Assembly (NCBI GenBank): GCA_964626755.1
Contig: CAZVGO010000003.1
Location: forward strand, 6,682 to 70,681
Origin: JACDAV01 sp964626755
GTDB lineage: Bacteria > Chloroflexota > Limnocylindria > Limnocylindrales > CSP1-4
DNA: 64,000 nucleotides
Reading direction: 5' to 3'
This document shows, piece after piece, positions 8,678-17,037 of this stretch (positions are counted from its first letter, which is position 1; every line of letters starts with the position of its first letter). The position numbers and the translations under genes are program-made. The notes below the pieces were generated by a model, which worked only from the letters and a program-made list of their open reading frames with translations, ran no database searches and was not told the origin of the DNA.

Positions 8678-10299
8678 GCCGGGTCGGCGACCGCCGTCTC
8701 CACGACCGACTGGCGTTCGGCAACCTGCGACACCGTCTGCTGGCTGATCTCCTCGGCGAAGTGGCAGGCGGCGGTGTGGCCCGGGCTGATCGGGCGGAGC
8801 GCCGGGTCCTCGACCACGCAGCGCTCGGGATTGCCGAGCTGCTCGCGCAACCAACAGCGCGTATGGAAGCGGCAGCCCGACGGCGGCGCCACCGGCGACG
8901 GAACGTCGCCCTTGAGGACGAGGCGCTTCCGGCGCCGCCTCGGATCGGGCACCGGGATCGCGGACAGGAGAGCAACCGTGTAGGGGTGGCGGGGGTCGCG
9001 GTAGAGCTGCTCGACGGTCCCCACCTCGACGATCCTGCCGAGGTACATGACGGCGACCCGATCGCTGAAATACTGCACGACCGACAGGTTGTGGCTGATG
9101 AACAGGTAGGTGAGGTTGAAGTCGCGGCGGAGGTCGCGCAGCAGGTTGAGGATCTGGCTCTGGATGGACACGTCGAGCGCGGAGACGGGCTCGTCACAGA
9201 CGATGAAGTCGGGTCCCAGCGCCAGCGCCCGGGCGACCCCGATTCGCTGCCGCTGGCCACCCGAGAACTCGTGCGGATAGCGGCGCGTGTAGTCGCGCCG
9301 CAGCCCGACGATCTCCAGCGAATCCTCAACCCGCTTGTCGCGCTCCTTGCGGTTCGTCACGCCCTGGGCGAGGAGACCCTCGCCGATGATGTCGCTCACC
9401 GGCATCCGTGGGTTGAGCGAGCCGAACGGGTCCTGGAAGATGATCTGCATCCGCCGCCGGAGGGGCCGCATGTCGTCCGGATCGACGTCGGTCAGCTCGT
9501 AGCCGTCGAAGATCACTTTACCGGCGGTCGGCGGCGTCAGCTGCAGGAGCGTCCGCCCGAGGGTTGTCTTGCCGCAGCCGGATTCGCCCACGAGGCTGAA
9601 GATCTCGCCGGGCTGGATGTCGAAGTCGGCGCCGTCGACGGCGTAGACCGTGGCGATCTGCCGTCGGAGCAGACCGCCCACGATCGGGAAGTGCTTCTTC
9701 AAGCCCCGGACCGACACGAGCGGATCGACCTGGGCGGCGGCCGTCTCGGCCGGCTTCGCCGTCGCCCCCGGGTGGATCACGCGGGCGGTGCCGGTCTCGG
9801 CGGCCAACGTCGCGGCGGTCGCCAACGGAGCGTGTGACGGCTTCTCGAGGAACCAGCGAGCCCCGCGGGCCAGGTTCCACGTCAGGGGCAGGCCGAGGAC
9901 GAGCAGCAGGAACGCCAGCACCGAGAGCCCGAACGCGGCGTTTCCGGCGACGTCCATCGCCCCGGACCCGAGGTACACAAATGTGCCGATTGCGGCCGCG
10001 TCGAGGAAGAGTGCGACGGCGGAGGCGAGCGCCAGCGACAGGATCGACCGGTCACGGAAGCCGCGCGATGCCAGCCAACTGACACCGGCGACCGCGAGCG
10101 GGACGACGATGGCGGGGAGGATCGCGCCCGGCGAGGCGCGGAAGAAGACGATCGCGAGCAGGATGAACGCTTCCATGACGAAAACGAGAGAAACGAGGCC
10201 GAGGAGGATCGATCGGGCCCGGCGAATCGGTGCCGGCGGGCGCGACCGCACCTGGCCGCGGATCTTCGGGGCCGCCATCCCGACGGCTCGCGACGTCAC
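8674..10299 (-). CDS. ABC transporter ATPase (DppF type) with N-terminal four-helix membrane domain
   Basis: 541 residues in one frame from a GTG at 10299 that overlaps the DppD-type stop (GTGA). Residues about 31-53, 60-78, 85-111 and 121-141 are four hydrophobic helices; a linker leads to a complete DppF-like ATPase from about residue 192. Walker A is GESGCGKTTLGR (238-249), signature FSGGQRQRIGVARAL, Walker B IVCDEPVSALDV, and the C-terminal HPYTVALLSAIPVPDPRRRR and GCRFHTRCWLREQLG follow. DppF proteins are normally soluble and peripheral, so a covalent membrane anchor is unusual. An internal start that makes a free ATPase cannot be excluded. It belongs to the second, minus-strand importer operon. 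Confidence 0.87.
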   Translation of the reverse strand: MTSRAVGMAAPKIRGQVRSRPPAPIRRARSILLGLVSLVFVMEAFILLAIVFFRASPGAILPAIVVPLAVAGVSWLASRGFRDRSILSLALASAVALFLDAAAIGTFVYLGSGAMDVAGNAAFGLSVLAFLLLVLGLPLTWNLARGARWFLEKPSHAPLATAATLAAETGTARVIHPGATAKPAETAAAQVDPLVSVRGLKKHFPIVGGLLRRQIATVYAVDGADFDIQPGEIFSLVGESGCGKTTLGRTLLQLTPPTAGKVIFDGYELTDVDPDDMRPLRRRMQIIFQDPFGSLNPRMPVSDIIGEGLLAQGVTNRKERDKRVEDSLEIVGLRRDYTRRYPHEFSGGQRQRIGVARALALGPDFIVCDEPVSALDVSIQSQILNLLRDLRRDFNLTYLFISHNLSVVQYFSDRVAVMYLGRIVEVGTVEQLYRDPRHPYTVALLSAIPVPDPRRRRKRLVLKGDVPSPVAPPSGCRFHTRCWLREQLGNPERCVVEDPALRPISPGHTAACHFAEEISQQTVSQVAERQSVVETAVADPA

Positions 10300-11420
10300 G
10301 CGCCCGTCCCGTCGCCGGCGGCGGACCCTGGCGCAACTCCCCGTCCGACGCTCATCGCCTCGCGATGGTGCTCGAGGGCGGCCGGCCAGCGGCCCGCCCC
10401 CTCGGCGGTATGGAGGTGACAGCGCGCCAGGCGATTCGTCGTCCCGGTCGGCGCATAGAGATCCGGGGTCACCTTCGAGCATCGATCCCACGAATAGGGA
10501 CAGCGCGGTTGGAAGCGGCACGCCGGGGGCAGGTTGAACGGCGAGGGGACGACCCCCTTGATGACCGACAGCCGACCGCCCCGCTTTTCGACGGTCGGGA
10601 TCGACTCGAGCAGACCCATCGTGTACGGCGCCCGCGGCTCGAGGAGGACCTCCTCGACGGTCCCGTGCTCGACGATCTGGCCGGCATACATCACGACGAC
10701 ACGATTGACCATCTCGGCGACGACGCCAAGGTCGTGGGTGATGAGTATGAGCGCCGAGCCGGTCTTCTGCTGGACGACGTTCAGGAGCTCGAGGATCTGG
10801 GCCTGGATCGTCACGTCGAGGGCGGTTGTCGGCTCGTCCGCGATCAGCAGTTGCGGCTCGCACGAAAGCGCCATTGCGATCATGACCCGCTGGCGCATGC
10901 CGCCCGACATCTCGTGCGGATACTGCTTCACCCGCCGCTCCGGGCTCGGCATACCGACGAGGCTGAGCGACTCGATCGCCCGGTCCCAGGCCGCCTTCTT
11001 GCCGAGCTTCAGGTGGAGCTCGACCTGCTCGGCGATCTGGTCGCCGACCGTGAACACCGGGTTCAGGCTCGTCAGTGGCTCCTGGAAGATCATCGCGACG
11101 TCGTTGCCGCGGATCTTCCGCATCTCGTTGATCGGCATCGACAGGATCTCGCGGCCGTCGAACCAGATCTCGCCGGATACCTCGGCCGGCGGGATGTCGA
11201 GCAGGCGCATGATCGTCAGTGCCGTCACGCTCTTGCCCGAGCCCGACTCGCCGACGATCCCCAGCGTCTCGCCCCGCTTCAGGTTGAACGACACCCCGTC
11301 GACGGCCGGCACCGTGCCGTCGAGGACGCGGAAGTACGTCCGCAGGTCACGAACGTCGAGAAGGACGTCTCGTTCCGGCGGTCGGGCCGGGGGCGACGAG
11401 ACGGCCAGCGTCTCGATCAT
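10296..11420 (-). CDS. Peptide ABC transporter ATPase (DppD type), operon 2
   Basis: 374-residue ATPase. Walker A GESGSGKSV, signature MSGGMRQRV, Walker B LLIADEPTTALDV and LITHDLGVVAEMV are intact. The C-terminal peptide-transporter extension (APYTMGLLESIPTVE, ACRFQPRCPYSWDRCSKV) carries closely spaced cysteines as in the cluster-binding loop of DppD proteins. The start ATG overlaps the preceding permease stop (ATGA). The final 40 residues (AEGAGRWPAALEHHREAMS onward) extend beyond the family and look low in conservation. It should pair with the membrane-fused ATPase encoded next. Confidence 0.92.
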   Translation of the reverse strand: MIETLAVSSPPARPPERDVLLDVRDLRTYFRVLDGTVPAVDGVSFNLKRGETLGIVGESGSGKSVTALTIMRLLDIPPAEVSGEIWFDGREILSMPINEMRKIRGNDVAMIFQEPLTSLNPVFTVGDQIAEQVELHLKLGKKAAWDRAIESLSLVGMPSPERRVKQYPHEMSGGMRQRVMIAMALSCEPQLLIADEPTTALDVTIQAQILELLNVVQQKTGSALILITHDLGVVAEMVNRVVVMYAGQIVEHGTVEEVLLEPRAPYTMGLLESIPTVEKRGGRLSVIKGVVPSPFNLPPACRFQPRCPYSWDRCSKVTPDLYAPTGTTNRLARCHLHTAEGAGRWPAALEHHREAMSVGRGVAPGSAAGDGTGA

Positions 11421-12394
11421 GCTCGCGTTCGCGGATCGAACGCGTCCCGAAGGCCGTCACCGATGAAGTTCACCGACAGCACGGTCAGGATGATCGCGAG
11501 GCCCGGGAACATCGGCCACCACCAGTTGCCGTTCGGGATGAAGGCGAGCGCGTTCGTCAGGATGTTGCCCCAGGTCGGGTTGACCGGGTTGACGCCGTAG
11601 CCGAGAAAGCTCACGAAGGCCTCGCCGATGATGTTGCCGGCGACGATCAGCGTGGCAGCGACGAGGATCGGGCTGAGGGCGTTCGGCAGGATGTGCCGGA
11701 AGATGATCCGCCGGTCGCGCACCCCGACCGCCCGGGCCGCCTCGACGAACTCGCGCTCGCGGATCGACAGGAACAGTCCACGCACGAGCCGGCTGACGCC
11801 CATCCAGCTGAAGAGCCCGAAGATCAGGACGATCGTCCAGACATTGTCCTTGACATTGGCGAAGAACCGGGCCGCGACGAGGATGACGAAGAGCAACGGC
11901 AGGCTGAGCATGACGTCCACGACCCGCATCAGGATGTTGTCGACGAAGCCGCCGAGGTAACCCGCGAGCGATCCGACCACGGTCCCGAGGATGACGCCGA
12001 TGAGCATGCTCGAGAACCCGATGAACAGCGACGTGCGGGCGCCGTTGAGGACGAGCATGAAGACGTCCCGCTGGAGGCCGCCTGTCTCGCCGAAGAGGTG
12101 CGCGATCGACGGCCCGCGGCCGTTGTTGACGAACTCGTCCGGCTCGGGAATCGAGGCAAAGTCGAACGGCAGGAAGATCGGCCCGACGAGCGCGGCGACG
12201 ACGAGCACGACGAGGGTCGCCGAGCCGAGCAAGGCGAGCCGGTGATTCCGGAACTTTCGCCAGGCGAGCTCCCACTGGGTCAGCGACTTGAGGGTGACCT
12301 CGTAGTCGGCCCCGGCTTCCTGGGCCCGCCGGGCGATGTCCGCCGAGGCCGGTGAGACCGGCACGACGACCGCTGGGTGGATGTCCTCTTTCAT
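11417..12394 (-). CDS. Peptide ABC transporter permease (DppC type), operon 2
   Basis: 325-residue permease. It has a 45-residue cytoplasmic N-terminus, then helix one (LALLGSATLVVLVVAALVG). HLFGETGGLQRDVFMLVLNGARTSL is the family periplasmic motif, the coupling loop is FVEAARAVGV...RHILPNALSPILV, and it ends GDGLRDAFDPRTRA. The ATG at 12394 lies 15 bp downstream of the DppB-type gene. Sequence divergence from the operon-1 DppC suggests an old paralogue or separate acquisition rather than recent duplication. Confidence 0.93.
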   Translation of the reverse strand: MKEDIHPAVVVPVSPASADIARRAQEAGADYEVTLKSLTQWELAWRKFRNHRLALLGSATLVVLVVAALVGPIFLPFDFASIPEPDEFVNNGRGPSIAHLFGETGGLQRDVFMLVLNGARTSLFIGFSSMLIGVILGTVVGSLAGYLGGFVDNILMRVVDVMLSLPLLFVILVAARFFANVKDNVWTIVLIFGLFSWMGVSRLVRGLFLSIREREFVEAARAVGVRDRRIIFRHILPNALSPILVAATLIVAGNIIGEAFVSFLGYGVNPVNPTWGNILTNALAFIPNGNWWWPMFPGLAIILTVLSVNFIGDGLRDAFDPRTRA

Positions 12395-12408
12395 TCGGGC
12401 ACCCGCTC

Positions 12409-13500
12409 CTAGTACTTGATCCGCGGATCGATGACCGCGTAGAGGATATCTGCCAGCAGGTTGGCCGCCACGACGACGATCGCCGTGACGAACAGGATCC
12501 CCATGAGGATCGTGTAGTCGAAGTTGCGGATCCCGTCGATGTACAACCGGCCGATGCCCGGCCAGGAGAAGATCGATTCGGTGACAATCGCCCCGGTGAA
12601 CAGGAACGGGATCTCCAGGCCGACGTTCGTCACGACGGGCAGGAGAGCGTTCCGAAGCGCGTGCTTGAAGGTCACCACTCGACTCGGCAGGCCCTTCGCC
12701 TTCGCCGTCCGGACGTAGTCCTGGCTCAGCGACTCGAGCATGCTGGCGCGGACGAACCGCGAGTCGCCGGCGATGTTGACGACGACCAGCGTGAACACGG
12801 GCAGGATGAGGTGGCGGCCCAGGTCGATCAGGGCGCTGAACGGCGCCAGGCCGAAGTAGGCCCAGTAGGCGTCGCTGCCGAACGGCGGTGACGCCCGCGT
12901 TTCGGTCATCCCGCTGACGGGCAGCACCTTGAGGTGCGCCCCGAAGATGTAGATCAGCATGATCCCGAGCCAGAACGTGGGCATGGCGTAGCCGACGTAG
13001 GCGAACACGGTCGCCGCCGTATCGAACTTCGAGTAGCGTTTCACGGCCGCGATCACGCCGACGAGGACCGCCACGGTCACCCAGATCGCGAGGGCGAAGC
13101 CGGCGAGGATCAGCGTCGGTACGGCGGCCCGGGCGATCCGCGGCCCGACCGGCTCGCCCGAATCGATCGAGTATCCGAAGTCGCCGTGGAGGAGGCCGTT
13201 GTTCGACCCGGAGATACCCTCCGGCAGGAAGTTCGGCCAGCCCGTGGGGCCGAGGACGGCGAGGCCCTCACCCTCGGGATTGCAGAGGCCGAGCCAGCGG
13301 CAGTACTGGATGGGTACCGGCTGGTCGAGACCCCAGGCCTTGATGAACGCTTGCCGCTGCTCGTTCGTGATGCGGGGATTGCTCGCGAAGCGGGATGTCG
13401 GCCCGCCGGGCGCCGCGAGCATGATCGAGTAGGTCACGATCGTGATCCCGATCAGGACCGGAATGGCCTGGATCAGTCGACGGATCACATACTTCGCCAC
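12409..13500 (-). CDS. Peptide ABC transporter permease (DppB type), operon 2
   Basis: 363-residue permease starting at GTG 13500 (AKYVIRRLIQAIPVLIGIT is the family N-terminus). It contains GDFGYSIDSGEPVGPRI, the coupling loop YVRTAKAKGLPSR...KHALRNALLPVV, and the end VIDPRIKY. A periplasmic insertion, WLGLCNPEGEGLAVLGPTGW, precedes the GDFGYS motif. It begins about 105 bp after the intergenic hairpin downstream of the binding-protein gene and forms the channel with the DppC-type protein. Confidence 0.93.
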   Translation of the reverse strand: MAKYVIRRLIQAIPVLIGITIVTYSIMLAAPGGPTSRFASNPRITNEQRQAFIKAWGLDQPVPIQYCRWLGLCNPEGEGLAVLGPTGWPNFLPEGISGSNNGLLHGDFGYSIDSGEPVGPRIARAAVPTLILAGFALAIWVTVAVLVGVIAAVKRYSKFDTAATVFAYVGYAMPTFWLGIMLIYIFGAHLKVLPVSGMTETRASPPFGSDAYWAYFGLAPFSALIDLGRHLILPVFTLVVVNIAGDSRFVRASMLESLSQDYVRTAKAKGLPSRVVTFKHALRNALLPVVTNVGLEIPFLFTGAIVTESIFSWPGIGRLYIDGIRNFDYTILMGILFVTAIVVVAANLLADILYAVIDPRIKY

Positions 13501-13604
13501 CCAACGCCTCCGATCGCTGTGGATCCCGAAGGGTCAACGAGCTGTCCCGGGCGCCGCGCGCCCTCGTTGAGGAACGGTACTCCGCGCTTCCGTGGATTGT
13601 GCTC

Positions 13605-13629
13605 GGGGCGCCCGTGGAACGGGCGCCCC
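13605..13629 (-). terminator. GC hairpin between operon-2 binding protein and permease genes
   Basis: A perfect 10-bp stem (GGGGCGCCCG, 13605-13614, with 13620-13629) and a 5-base loop, 42 bp after the binding-protein stop on the minus strand. No T run follows. Its position and GGCGCCC core resemble the hairpin of operon 1, so I read it as an expression-ratio or stability element rather than a full operon end. Confidence 0.65.
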
Positions 13630-13670
13630 GATTGACGTTTCGCGCTAGCTGGTTCGCCTCGTTCGGCGGA

Positions 13671-15515
13671 TCAGCCCTTGACGTACCAGTCGACCGCGTT
13701 CCAGGTGGGCCCCTGCTGGGTTCCGTTCGCGAAGAAGTTCCCGAGCCTGGGGCTGTGGAGCTCGACGGCCTTGCGGTAGTAGAGCGGGATCTCGACGGTC
13801 TTCTCGGCGAAGACCTTCTGGACCTCGGCCATCGCGTCCTTGATCGCGACGAAGTCGACGCTGCTCTTGACCGTGTCGAAGGCCGCGTCGAGGGCGGGAT
13901 CCGAGACCTGGGCGTCGTTGGCGCCCTGGGGCTCGAACTGGCTGCTGTGGTAGCTGAAGTAGCCGCCCAGCGGGTCGATCGACGAGCTGAACGCATGCTC
14001 AGCGAGGTCGAAGTTGCTCCGCGAGAGGGCGCACGGCGTACTGATCGTCGCCTCGTTGTAGGCGGCGAAGATGTCGGACGCCGAAACGGGGTTCGGAACG
14101 GCCTCGATCCCGACGTCGTCGAGCCAGCTCGCGATCAGCGCGAGCGTGTCCTGGCGCCGCTGGAGCGTCGTGGTGCACAGCTCGATCTTGGCCTTCAGGC
14201 CGTCCTTCTCGCGGACGCCGTCCGAGCCAACGGTCCAGCCGGCCGCGTCGAGGATCGACATGGCCTTGTCCGGGTCGTAGGTCGTGGGCGGCTGGTCGGC
14301 CCAGAACCACGCCGACGGCGTGATGCTGGTATTCGCGACCTGCGCATTACCGGTGAGGATCTGCTGGTTGATCCGCTCCTTGTCGATGGCCCAGGCGATC
14401 GCCTCGCGCATCGCCGGGTCCGACATCGGGCAGCCATCGCCGCGGTCCTGGACGGCCGGGTTGCGCGAGCAGTCGCCGACACCGTCAGCGGCGGGGTTCG
14501 AGCCGTCCGCCCAGTTGGGCCGGAGGAACTCGTACAGGAGCGCCGGGATCGCGCTCAGCTCGCTGCTGATGTCGGCGAGGCCCGGGACGTCGGATTCTGC
14601 GAGGTCTGTGGCGAAGTCCACCTCGCCGGCGCGGTAGCCCGCGATCAGCGCGGCTGCGTCGCCGTACCACTTGAAGATGAGGCGGTCGAGATGGGCCGGC
14701 TTGCCGGTCTTCCAGCTCGTGTAGTTCGGGTTCTTGACGAGCCGGAGCTCAGTGCCGGAGGTCACCGACTCGAACTTGAACGCGCCGCTCGTCGGCAGGT
14801 TGGGAACCTCATCCGCGCGGAATCCCGCATGGGCCAGCTGGTCGGCCATGGGAATGTCCCCGAGGTAGTGGCGCGGCAGCGGGGCCACCCACTGGCTGAT
14901 GTAGCCCTCGAAGATCTCCGAGTAGTGGAGCACGAGGGAGGTGTCCGAGGCGCACTCGGCGGTCGAGACGTTGAAGCCGTCCTTGATGGCGGCGACGTTC
15001 TCCTCGTCGAGGACCCAGTCCTGGGTGAAGTCGAAGTCGTCGCAGGTGAGCGCCTCGCCGTCCGACCACTTCAGGCCGTCGCGAAGCGTCCAGGTGACCG
15101 TCATGGCATCGCCGCCGTCGCCGGGCACCTTGACCCCACCGTTGAACGTGGTCGGGACCTCGGTGGCGAGGTCTGCCGCGTACTTGAAGTCGTGGGTCAG
15201 GCTCACGAGGGTCGCGAAGGTCGTCGAGGCGACGTTGGCCTCCGTGACCTGGCCGAGGTAGTACGGGTTGAACTCGTTCGCTTCCTGCCAGTCACCGATG
15301 ATGATCTGGCCGCCGTCGGTCCCTGCCTCCGGCTCATAGCTCGTGCCGAAGAGGGCCGTCTCCGGGTCGAACGGAGCGGCACTCGCGCTGGGCGCGGTAG
15401 TCGCCGGAGGCCCGGACGTGACCGGGGTGCTCGCCGACGGGCTCACCGCGCTGGGGCCGCACGCCGTGACCACGATGGCCGCGGTTCCGAGCAGGCCCAA
15501 TAGCCTTTTCCGCAT
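13671..15515 (-). CDS. Peptide ABC transporter substrate-binding lipoprotein, operon 2
   Basis: 614-residue family-5 solute-binding lipoprotein with canonical domain order. The signal peptide MRKRLLGLLGTAAIVVTAC puts the lipid Cys at residue 19. A Ser/Thr/Pro linker follows, then the N-terminal lobe (MTVTWTLRDGLKWSDGEALT), SGAFKFESV, MREAIAWAIDKERI and the C-terminal region EIPLYYRKAVELHS. I chose the ATG at 15515 because GGGAGGAA sits just upstream and the signal peptide starts there; the frame is open further upstream. It serves as an in-window control for the permuted homologue of operon 1. Pairs of cysteines (DCSRNPAVQDRGDGC) suggest a disulfide. Confidence 0.93.
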   Translation of the reverse strand: MRKRLLGLLGTAAIVVTACGPSAVSPSASTPVTSGPPATTAPSASAAPFDPETALFGTSYEPEAGTDGGQIIIGDWQEANEFNPYYLGQVTEANVASTTFATLVSLTHDFKYAADLATEVPTTFNGGVKVPGDGGDAMTVTWTLRDGLKWSDGEALTCDDFDFTQDWVLDEENVAAIKDGFNVSTAECASDTSLVLHYSEIFEGYISQWVAPLPRHYLGDIPMADQLAHAGFRADEVPNLPTSGAFKFESVTSGTELRLVKNPNYTSWKTGKPAHLDRLIFKWYGDAAALIAGYRAGEVDFATDLAESDVPGLADISSELSAIPALLYEFLRPNWADGSNPAADGVGDCSRNPAVQDRGDGCPMSDPAMREAIAWAIDKERINQQILTGNAQVANTSITPSAWFWADQPPTTYDPDKAMSILDAAGWTVGSDGVREKDGLKAKIELCTTTLQRRQDTLALIASWLDDVGIEAVPNPVSASDIFAAYNEATISTPCALSRSNFDLAEHAFSSSIDPLGGYFSYHSSQFEPQGANDAQVSDPALDAAFDTVKSSVDFVAIKDAMAEVQKVFAEKTVEIPLYYRKAVELHSPRLGNFFANGTQQGPTWNAVDWYVKG

Positions 15516-15688
15516 GAATGTTCCTCCCACTGAGTGTGTCTCCCCACACTGCCGGTTGCAGGTTACCCGAGGGCGCTTTCGCCAGCTCCGTCGCGGCCAC
15601 GGTCCCACTCGGCCGGTGCCGGGGAAGGAGGTCCGCTCGCGGAGCCCACGAGAGCGCATAGCAGCCTTCGGCTCCTGCGCTGCCGGGT

Positions 15689-15717
15689 ACTATGGCCATG
15701 CGGCCAGATAGTGTCAA
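15689..15717 (-). promoter_or_regulatory. sigma70-type promoter of ABC operon 2
   Basis: On the minus strand TTGACA (15712-15717), a 17-bp spacer, then CATAGT (15689-15694). The -35 is a perfect consensus and overlaps the stop codon of the anti-sigma gene. It lies about 175 bp upstream of the binding-protein start. Confidence 0.65.
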
Positions 15718-16289
15718 CTTCGCGTGGCTTGCGGCGGCCGGCCAGTCGGTTTCGCCGCGGGCACCTCCTTCCGGACCTGCCGGATCTCCGGGGGGTAGGT
15801 TCGAAGGACACCGACACCGCTCCCAACGACCCGCGAGGCGCGGGGCGAGGGAGGTAGATCGCCGGTTTGGATGGAAGCGAGGTAGCTGGCCTCGATCCGG
15901 CTCTCCCGGAGGAGCCAGGGCGACAGGCTTGCCCGGTCCGGCCCCCGGCCGCCGAGCGCCAGCGGCCCCACGAAAATTGCCACGAGCATGACGCTGCCCA
16001 CGAGGCCGCCGAGCGTGGCCCGCCAGGGCCACGGGTCGATCGGCCTCAGGACCCGCGTCCGCAGGCGCAGCCAGGCGTCCGCCGCGGGCTCCTCCCCGTC
16101 GACCTCGCGATGCAGCCTGCGCAGCGCGGCGATCGCCAATGCGATCCCCGAGAGCTCCTCCTCGCAGGCGTGGCAACGGTCGAGATGGCTGAGCGCCGCG
16201 GCGGTCGCCGAGCCGAGCGCGCGCCGGTCGAGAAAGTCGGTCAGCGCGGCCCGATGCGTGCCACACGGGCTCCGAAAGGCCAGGCTCAT
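15714..16289 (-). CDS. Zinc-type anti-sigma factor, membrane-anchored
   Basis: 191 residues. The N-terminal domain has the anti-sigma arrangement CGTHRAALTDFLDRRAL...HLDRCHACEEEL, that is His-x3-Cys-x2-Cys, which in this family binds zinc and wraps around the sigma factor. One transmembrane helix follows (TLGGLVGSVMLVAIFVGPLA), then an extracytoplasmic tail of about 75 residues rich in Pro/Arg near the end. The start overlaps the ECF sigma gene by ATGA, the usual coupling for a sigma/anti-sigma pair. It should hold the sigma factor at the membrane until an envelope or redox signal releases it. Confidence 0.87.
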   Translation of the reverse strand: MSLAFRSPCGTHRAALTDFLDRRALGSATAAALSHLDRCHACEEELSGIALAIAALRRLHREVDGEEPAADAWLRLRTRVLRPIDPWPWRATLGGLVGSVMLVAIFVGPLALGGRGPDRASLSPWLLRESRIEASYLASIQTGDLPPSPRASRVVGSGVGVLRTYPPEIRQVRKEVPAAKPTGRPPQATRS

Positions 16290-16948
16290 GCCTCGCCCTC
16301 CAGCTCCTCCGCACCCGCGGGCCTGGCGTATGCGTTCTCGAAGCGGCGGTCGAGCTCGAGGTGTGCGCGGAGCGAGCGGAGCGCGTAGTGGAGCCGGGAC
16401 TTGACGGTCCCGAGGCGAACCTGGAGGAACGACGCCGTCTCCTGGAGTGAGAGGCCGTGGAGGTAATAGAGGACGACCACGCTCTGATGCTTCGGCGGCA
16501 GGGCGGCGATCCCGTCCCGCACGATCTGGCGGAGCTCGCGCTGCTCGGCCCGCTCGGCCGGCTCCACGGCGTCATCACGGAGGTGGCCGATCGTCGCCTC
16601 TCCGATCGGCTCCGCCTTGACCCGCCGGCGGTCGAAGCGCGAGTAGCACAGGTTGAGTGCCACGCGGTGCAACCAGGGCACGGGCGAAACGTTCGACTGG
16701 AGCGTCGCGCGGTGCCGGTAGGCGCGCGCAAACGTGTCCTGGAGGACCTCTTCGGCGGCGTGCCGATCCCCGGTCAGCCCGTACGCGGTCCTGAAGATCA
16801 GCGTGCGATGGCGACCGAAGAACTCTTCGAACGCGTCGAGATCGTCCGCCTGCATCCGGCGTACGAGCTCGGCATCGGAGCGGCGGGTTTGGTCGGCCCT
16901 TGCGGGCTCAGCCTTATTCGTGTTGGTTCTCCGCAGAGTCGCGTACAC
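16286..16948 (-). CDS. ECF-family RNA polymerase sigma factor
   Basis: 220 residues. Region 2 is seen in DAFEEFFGRHRTLIFRTAYG and AAEEVLQDTFARAYRHRA; region 4 in LPPKHQSVVVLYYLHGLSL followed by the helix-turn-helix VRLGTVKSRLHYALRSLRAH. Regions 1.1 and 3 are absent, as expected for group 4. The gene is followed by its anti-sigma factor with an ATGA overlap. A GAAC/CGT-type site just upstream suggests that it transcribes its own operon. The first 25 residues are not conserved and the true start could be slightly downstream. Confidence 0.93.
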   Translation of the reverse strand: MYATLRRTNTNKAEPARADQTRRSDAELVRRMQADDLDAFEEFFGRHRTLIFRTAYGLTGDRHAAEEVLQDTFARAYRHRATLQSNVSPVPWLHRVALNLCYSRFDRRRVKAEPIGEATIGHLRDDAVEPAERAEQRELRQIVRDGIAALPPKHQSVVVLYYLHGLSLQETASFLQVRLGTVKSRLHYALRSLRAHLELDRRFENAYARPAGAEELEGEA

Positions 16949-16976
16949 GTCCCCTACGGGGGGTCCTTACCGAACA

Positions 16977-17003
16977 ATACGGGTGCCGCGTCGAAAAGGT
17001 TCA
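16977..17003 (-). promoter_or_regulatory. Putative ECF-type autoregulated promoter
   Basis: On the minus strand TGAACC (16998-17003), 16 bp, then CGTAT (16977-16981), about 30 bp upstream of the sigma-factor start. GAAC/CGT elements with 16-17 bp spacing are typical of ECF sigma promoters. The assignment to this sigma factor is inference from position. Confidence 0.5.
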
Positions 17004-17037
17004 GGGGGCTGCGGAGCCGTGTGGGGCCGTGCGGTGA

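Noticed and set aside
13029..13060. Canonical parS at a GTTTCAC string
   Set aside because: The sequence after GTTTCAC is GGCCGCGAT, not the palindromic partner, and it lies in a permease gene far from parAB.
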